A DNA stretch of 64,000 bases from Dryomyza anilis (lineage: Eukaryota > Arthropoda > Insecta > Diptera > Dryomyzidae). The notes beneath the pieces were generated by a model. It saw nothing but the letters and a program-made list of their open reading frames with translations, had not been told where the DNA came from and did not search any database. How positions within the stretch are numbered: the first letter of the stretch is position 1; every line of letters begins with the position of its first letter. The DNA lies in NCBI GenBank assembly GCA_951804985.1, contig OX638136.1, positions 434,001-498,000 of the forward strand, written 5' to 3'. The position numbers were made by a program, and so were the translations under genes. Below are positions 57,248 to 64,000 of the stretch, one piece after another.

Positions 57248-57994
57248 GTCATATTTTCAAGGAAGGTTAATTTCTATAGGAAAACATATGTTGAAAGTAG
57301 AATATCATGCTAAAATGAAAAAAAAAAATTTCGATAATGAAACGATAAAAAGTCGCTTCTCTGTGCGTCTCATATTTTCAAGGGAGGCTAATTTCTATAG
57401 GAAAACATATGTTGAAGGTAGAATATCATGCTAAAATGAAAAAAAAAAAATTCGATAATGAAACGATAAAAAGTCGCTTCTCTGTGCGTCTCATATTTTC
57501 AAGGGAGGCTAATTTCTATAGGAAAACATATGTTGAAGGTAGAATATCATGCTAAAATGAAAAAAAAAAATTTCGATAATGAAACGATAAAAAGTCGCTT
57601 CTCTGTGCGTCTCATATTTTTAAGGGAGGCTAATTTCTATAGGAATACATATGTTGAAGGTAGAATATCATGCTAAAATGAAAAAAAAAAAAATTTCGAT
57701 AATGAAACGATAAAAAGTCGCTTCTCTGTGCGTCTCATATTTTCAAGGGAGGCTAATTTCTATAGGAAAACATATGTTGAAGGTAGAATATCATGCTAAA
57801 ATGAAAAAAAAAAAAATTTCGATAATGAAACGATAAAAAGTCGCTTCTCTGTGCGTCTCATATTTTCAAGGGAGGTTAATTTCTATAGGATAACATATGT
57901 TGAAGGTAGAATATCATGCTAAAATGAAAAAAAAAAAATGTCGATAATGAAACGATAAAAAGTCGCTTCTCTGTGCGCCTCATATTTTCAAGGA
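57248..57994. repeat. H2A-H4 subrepeat array, 6 copies, unit 8
   Basis: Six cores; differs from units 7 and 9 mainly in A-run lengths. Confidence 0.93.
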
Positions 57995-58102
57995 AACATT
58001 ATTTCAAGCATGATGACAAATAAACCAATTAAAATTCAAACAAAAATGTATTTTTTGATAAAATATATTAAATTTTTACTCTTTTTTTTTTAATTAAATT
58101 GT

Positions 58103-58118
58103 GGTCCTGAAAAGGACC
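58103..58118 (-). terminator. H4 histone stem-loop, unit 8
   Basis: Perfect hairpin on the minus strand. Confidence 0.94.
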
Positions 58119-58160
58119 GATTGTTTATAAATTGTTAAAAAAAAATCCAGAAATATTTGT

Positions 58161-59142
<982 letters not shown>

Positions 59143-59177
59143 ATATCTTTTAATTTCAAATATAATTAAAACAAATC

Positions 59178-59193
59178 GGTCCTTCTCAGGACC
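59178..59193 (+). terminator. H3 histone stem-loop, unit 8
   Basis: GGTCCTTCTCAGGACC. Confidence 0.95.
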
Positions 59194-60559
59194 ACAAAAA
59201 AACAATGACTAAAAGAGATTTCAAAATTGAGTATTTTTTCTTATATGGTATATACTAAAAAATACAAAAGAGATGATTTTTGAACAAAAAAAATATATAT
59301 ATATATGCATTTACAGCATAATGATGAATAACCTTTTATTATTAATACTATATAATCTATTTGAAAACTATATATATATAGATTTAATATAATAAAAAAA
59401 AAAAGCAAAAAATGAAATTATTTTTGTTTCTGATATATTTTTATTTTGAAATGATAATGAAACAATAGTATTCATACAAATACACTATTCTCAAACGATA
59501 GTTTTAGCAAAAAAAAAAGACGCTTCTCGGGGCGTCACACTTTTTTAAGGGAGGCTAATTTCCATATAAAAATTCAATTTTATGTGTTCAATGTACTCAA
59601 TTGATTTAAATTTGACCATAATAAAATTATATTTTTTTAAAAACATTTTTTATAAAAAAAAAAAATCTCAAAAAAAATAATTTATATATTTTTTAAAATT
59701 ATATTTTGCTTCTTTGAAATTTTTTTATGATAGTGAAACGATAATTTCATACAAATATACAATTCTCAGACGATAGTTTGGGCAAAAACGACGCTTCTCG
59801 GTGCGTCACACTTTTTCGAGGGAGGCTAATTTCACATATAAAACTCAATTTTAAATATGTTCAATGTTCTCAATTGCTTTAATAAAAATACATCCGTATA
59901 TTTCAGAATGACTATAAAAAATTTAAATTTGAAAAAAATGATATATTTAAAAAAAATCAATTTATTAAAATTAATTTTTTAAATATTTGTTATAATTATA
60001 TTTTGTTTCTTTTAATGGTGACCTTTCTTGTGTCGTAAAATGATGGCAGGTTTAACGTATAAATGGAAATAATACATTGAAAATGTTGCAAAATATATAT
60101 ATTTTTTGCATAATGTGATAGTTTATAGATTGTTTAATGTAATAATTAAATTTATCTAAATCAAATAATTTGTTTTTGGATTCAAATGATGAAATTGTTT
60201 CATAAATTTGTATTACAAGTGCGATATTCTTTGAGCATTATCGAGTTTATTAACTGATGAGCTTAACAAATTTGTTTTGTATATATTGTTATTGATAGAT
60301 GCATTGATTTACTTTCGTTGCTCATTTAAATTTTTCCAATATTTTGCATACAAATTTAAATAAAAATACTTTAAAACAGTTTAAAACCATATTCAGATTA
60401 TACATATACATGGGAATGTAAATTTATATGAAAAGACGTTTCTCGGCGCGTCTCATTTTTTCTAGTGAGTCTAAATTCCCCTGAAAATTGTGAATTTAAA
60501 TACAAAGTGTTTTAAGTTTTCATTGAGTGATTTGTACAAGTAATTATTTTAAAACAAAA
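59194..60559. other. H3-H1 spacer, unit 8
   Basis: No gene seen. Single 129-bp block. Hairpin modules start at 59519, 59790 and 60435. Three extra bases (GATGATTTTTG) near 59273. Confidence 0.78.
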
Positions 60560-61251
60560 ATGTCTGAATTAACTGGTGTCGCAGTCGTTTCGTCGCCTGT
60601 TGCTACTGCTGCTGCTGCAGTGGAAAAGAAAGTCGTCAAGAAGACTGCAAAGAAACCAGCGACTGCACCATCTCATCCACCAACTCAGCAAATGGTTGAC
60701 GCTTCAATTAAAAATTTAAAAGAACGTGGTGGTTCATCATTGCTGGCAATTAAGAAATATATCAGTGCAACATATAAATGTGATGCTCAAAAATTGGCAC
60801 CATTTATTAAGAAATATTTAAAATCAGCAGTTGTATCTGGTAAATTAATTCAAACAAAAGGCAAGGGAGCATCAGGTTCCTTCAAACTTTCAGCCGCTGC
60901 CAGTAAGGAGCCAAAAACAAAAACTAAGTCCGTTGAGAAGAAAAAGACAGCTATAACCAAAACTGCACCTAAGAGAAAATCAACAGCGTCAACAAAGAAG
61001 GTGAGTGATGAGAAAAAAGGAAAGAAAGCTGTGGCCACAAAAAAAACCGCTGAAAAGAAGAAGGTTGAAAAACAAAGGCGAAAACCATCAAAAAGGTTGG
61101 TGCAGTTAAATCAAAATCTGTGAAATCAAAGGCAACAACGCCCGTATCAGTTTCTAAAGGAAAAGTGACCAAAGCGAAGGCAGCGTTAGCTAAGAAAACG
61201 GTTAATATTCCAAAAAAACCAGCTGCTAAAAAGACTGCAGCTAAAAAATAA
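60560..61251 (+). pseudogene. His1: Linker histone H1 with 1-bp deletion, unit 8
   Basis: One A is missing from an A6 run near 61070 (VEKTKAK). The frame shifts to [11 protein letters not shown]... and stops at 61123, giving 187 aa with the complete globular domain and half of the basic tail. Downstream sequence to the old stop is unchanged. As the lesion is in a homopolymer, an assembly error cannot be excluded. Confidence 0.87.
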
Positions 61252-61295
61252 TTTTTTAATCATATAGCATTCGTTTAAATCGAATTTATATAAAA

Positions 61296-61311
61296 AGCCC
61301 TTCTCAGGGCT
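61296..61311 (+). terminator. H1 histone stem-loop, unit 8
   Basis: AGCCCTTCTCAGGGCT, intact but 172 nt beyond the new stop. Confidence 0.94.
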
Positions 61312-61456
61312 ACAATTTATTTCTACAAAGAGATTAAACTTAAATTAATTTAAATGTATGTTTGATTTATTTATAGTTTTTTTTTTTTTATTATTATTTA
61401 GTGTTATTACATTGACGAAAATATGAATGTTGTTGAATTCTAGTGCATGAGCATTC

Positions 61457-61576
61457 GCCAACGACCATACCACGCTGAATACATCGGTTCTCGTCCGATC
61501 ACCGAAATTAAGCAGCGTCGGGCGCGGTTAGTACTTAGATGGGGGACCGCTTGGGAACACCGCGTGTTGTTGGCAC
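61457..61576 (+). rRNA. 5S rRNA gene, unit 9
   Basis: Same 120-nt sequence and terminator. First gene of the last, incomplete unit. Confidence 0.97.
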
Positions 61577-61974
61577 ACTAAGATCATTAGATTTTTTTTA
61601 TATATATATTTTTCACATTTAATAAAAAAAAAAAATACAATTTTTTTGTATTAATTCAGTCAAATATAGAAGTTATTAAATTATTAGAAAATATAAATAA
61701 TTTATTTTATTAATAAACTAAAAAAAATCTAAATATTAATTTATTAAAATGTATATAAAAATCAATTTAATAAATTTCATCTTTTTAGTGAAATAGTTTA
61801 TGGCTCTGAGAAGTGCCTTTTTATATACATATTTTATGTATTAATTCCGTTAAATATTGAAGCTCTGAAATTAAAATAATTTATTTTATTGATAAAATTC
61901 AAAATCTATATATTTATTAAAATGTATTTAAACTTGAATTTAATTAATTTCATCTTTTTAGTAAAATATTTTGT
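61577..61974 (-). repeat. 5S-H2B spacer, unit 9
   Basis: No gene. Decayed second H2B stem-loop at 61802-61817 by offset. Confidence 0.7.
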
Positions 61975-61990
61975 GGCCCTGAGAAGGGCC
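61975..61990 (-). terminator. H2B histone stem-loop, unit 9
   Basis: Perfect hairpin. Confidence 0.95.
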
Positions 61991-62025
61991 TTTTTATATA
62001 TATGAAACAAAATGTTGTTGAAAAT

Positions 62026-62397
62026 TTATTTAGAGCTCGTGTATTTAGTGACAGCTTTTGTTCCTTCACTGACGGCGTGCTTAGCCAGCTCACCAGGCAA
62101 TAGTAGACGGACGGCTGTTTGAATTTCGCGACTCGTAATTGTTGAGCGTTTGTTGTAGTGTGCCAAACGAGAAGCCTCAGCCGCAATGCGCTCAAAAATA
62201 TCATTCACAAAACTATTCATGATGCTCATAGCCTTTGAAGAAATTCCAGTATCCGGATGAACTTGCTTCAACACTTTGTAAATGTAGATGGCGTAGCTTT
62301 CCTTCCTCTTGCGCTTACGTTTCTTGTCATTCTTGGTGATGTTCTTCTGCGCCTTTCCAGCCTTCTTGGCAGCTTTTCCACTAGTTTTTGGTGGCAT
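62026..62397 (-). CDS. His2B: Histone H2B, unit 9
   Basis: 123 aa, intact, same protein as unit 1. Confidence 0.98.
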   Translation of the reverse strand: MPPKTSGKAAKKAGKAQKNITKNDKKRKRKRKESYAIYIYKVLKQVHPDTGISSKAMSIMNSFVNDIFERIAAEASRLAHYNKRSTITSREIQTAVRLLLPGELAKHAVSEGTKAVTKYTSSK

Positions 62398-62681
62398 TTT
62401 ATTTTGTTCACTGTTCACTTTTTTTTTTCTTTTTCACAAAACACTTCACTGTTAACACAATTTTTATGCCAAGTCCAAAATTCGATGTGCTTAAGTACTT
62501 TTTTCTATACGTGTTTTTCAGGTAGAAGAAGACATTATTGGTTATTTCAAAAACAACCCTCATTCAATGGAATGCGTAGAAAAAAAAACTATAAATACAG
62601 AGCGACTATTTGTCACAGGCATCATTTGTGTTTAAAGTGCAGTGCTGTGAAGTGTATTAGTATAAACAAAAAAAGTGAATA
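62398..62681. promoter_or_regulatory. Divergent H2B/H2A promoter, unit 9
   Basis: H2A TATA box at 62590-62597. Confidence 0.8.
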
Positions 62682-63054
62682 ATGTCTGGTCGTGGCAAAG
62701 GTGGTAAAGTGAAGGGAAAGGCAAAGTCTCGCTCAAACCGAGCTGGTCTTCAATTTCCCGTTGGGCGTATTCATCGTTTACTGCGTAAAGGCAATTATGC
62801 TGAACGTGTCGGTGCCGGCGTATGTATATCTCGCTGCTGTAATGGAGTATTTGGCTGCTGAAGTTCTTGAATTGGCTGGCAATGCTGCACGTGACAACAA
62901 GAAGACAAGAATTATTCCACGTCATTTACAATTAGCTATACGTAATGACGAAGAATTGAATAAGCTGTTATCTGGTGTAACCATAGCACAAGGTGGTGTT
63001 TTGCCAAATATCCAAGCAGTTCTTTTGCCAAAGAAAACTGAAAAGAAGGCATAA
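62682..63054 (+). pseudogene. His2A: Histone H2A with complex 5-to-3-bp replacement, unit 9
   Basis: At codons 46-47 (GAGAPVYL) the sequence GCTCCTGTA is replaced by GTATGTA (near 62820), a net loss of 2 bp. The frame shifts before alpha2, leaving fewer than 60 native-like residues. Sequence before and after is normal, and the stem-loop survives. Not a homopolymer, so a genuine mutation is likely. Confidence 0.93.
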
Positions 63055-63090
63055 ATATTCAACAACCACAAATAAAAAATATAAACCAAC

Positions 63091-63106
63091 CGTCCTTTTC
63101 AGGACG
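63091..63106 (+). terminator. H2A histone stem-loop, unit 9
   Basis: CGTCCTTTTCAGGACG. Confidence 0.93.
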
Positions 63107-63193
63107 ACAAATTATTAATAAATAAAGAGATATATTATTATTAAAAAAAAAAAAATCTATAATAAAACGATACAAAATTAATTTCTAAATGCT

Positions 63194-63941
63194 TGTCATA
63201 TTTTCAAGGAAGGTTAATTTCTATAGGAAAACATATGTTGAAAGTAGAATATCATGCTAAAATGAAAAAAAAAAATTTCGATAATGAAACGATAAAAAGT
63301 CGCTTCTCTGTGCGTCTCATATTTTCAAGGGAGGCTAATTTCTATAGGAAAACATATGTTGAAGGTAGAATATCATGCTAAAATGAAAAAAAAAAAATTC
63401 GATAATGAAACGATAAAAAGTCGCTTCTCTGTGCGTCTCATATTTTCAAGGGAGGCTAATTTCTATAGGAAAACATATGTTGAAGGTAGAATATCATGCT
63501 AAAATGAAAAAAAAAAAATTTCGATAATGAAACGATAAAAAGTCGCTTCTCTGTGCGTCTCATATTTTTAAGGGAGGCTAATTTCTATAGGAATACATAT
63601 GTTGAAGGTAGAATATCATGCTAAAATGAAAAAAAAAAAAATTTCGATAATGAAACGATAAAAAGTCGCTTCTCTGTGCGTCTCATATTTTCAAGGGAGG
63701 CTAATTTCTATAGGAAAACATATGTTGAAGGTAGAATATCATGCTAAAATGAAAAAAAAAATTTCGATAATGAAACGATAAAAAGTCGCTTCTCTGTGCG
63801 TCTCATATTTTCAAGGGAGGTTAATTTCTATAGGATAACATATGTTGAAGGTAGAATATCATGCTAAAATGAAAAAAAAAAAAATGTCGATAATGAAACG
63901 ATAAAAAGTCGCTTCTCTGTGCGCCTCATATTTTCAAGGAA
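63194..63941. repeat. H2A-H4 subrepeat array, 6 copies, unit 9
   Basis: Six cores. The window ends 59 bp later, before the H4 stem-loop. Confidence 0.92.
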
Positions 63942-64000
63942 ACATTATTTCAAGCATGATGACAAATAAACCAATTAAAATTCAAACAAAAATGTATTTT

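Overview
The window is part of a tandem array of replication-dependent histone gene repeats from a fly. The H2A protein and the H4 protein match, as far as I recall, those of Drosophila exactly. H2B differs at only a couple of N-terminal residues. The gene order and orientation (H2B minus, H2A plus, H4 minus, H3 plus, H1 plus) is the Drosophila order. The spacers are very AT-rich. I therefore infer a higher (brachyceran, probably schizophoran) fly; I cannot name the species.

Layout. There are nine repeat units, each beginning with a 5S rRNA gene: unit 1 at 82, unit 2 at 7770, unit 3 at 14075, unit 4 at 20388, unit 5 at 32003, unit 6 at 43416, unit 7 at 49564, unit 8 at 55507, and unit 9 at 61457 (cut off at the window end before H4). 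An uninterrupted unit is 5.9 to 6.3 kb and reads: 5S (+), spacer with a decayed second H2B 3' end, H2B (-), divergent promoter, H2A (+), an array of 5 to 8 copies of a ~121-bp subrepeat, H4 (-), divergent promoter, H3 (+), a 1.4-1.5 kb AT-rich spacer, H1 (+), 5S of the next unit. Each histone gene is intronless and ends in the canonical 16-nt histone stem-loop followed by a purine-rich (AAAGAGA-like) downstream element, so the mRNAs should be SLBP/U7-processed and not polyadenylated. The units supply the five histones for S phase. The 5S gene is transcribed separately by RNA polymerase III.

Not all copies are sound. H2B (9/9) and H4 (8/8) reading frames are intact. H2A is frameshifted in units 2 and 9. 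H3 carries one shared 5-bp deletion in units 5, 6 and 7. H1 is frameshifted in units 3, 6 and 8. Units 1-4 and 5-8 form two subfamilies (a 129-bp duplication in the H3-H1 spacer is present only in units 1-4).

The most unusual part is three Jockey-like non-LTR retrotransposon insertions (units 1, 4 and 5). All lie in the short H4-H3 promoter / early coding interval, in the same sense as the histone gene they interrupt. Two are full length with both ORFs open. They are flanked by exceptionally long target duplications (134 bp, and 156/166 bp). The element 3' end sits close to the predicted histone start site, and the second break lies inside the histone coding region. The two full-length elements share a nearly identical Gag (ORF1) but have strongly diverged endonuclease/reverse transcriptases (ORF2). 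This looks like a set of retroelements that repeatedly lands in histone promoters, comparable in logic to the rDNA R elements or the Drosophila telomeric elements. I know of no described histone-specific family. Target specificity is an inference from three insertions.
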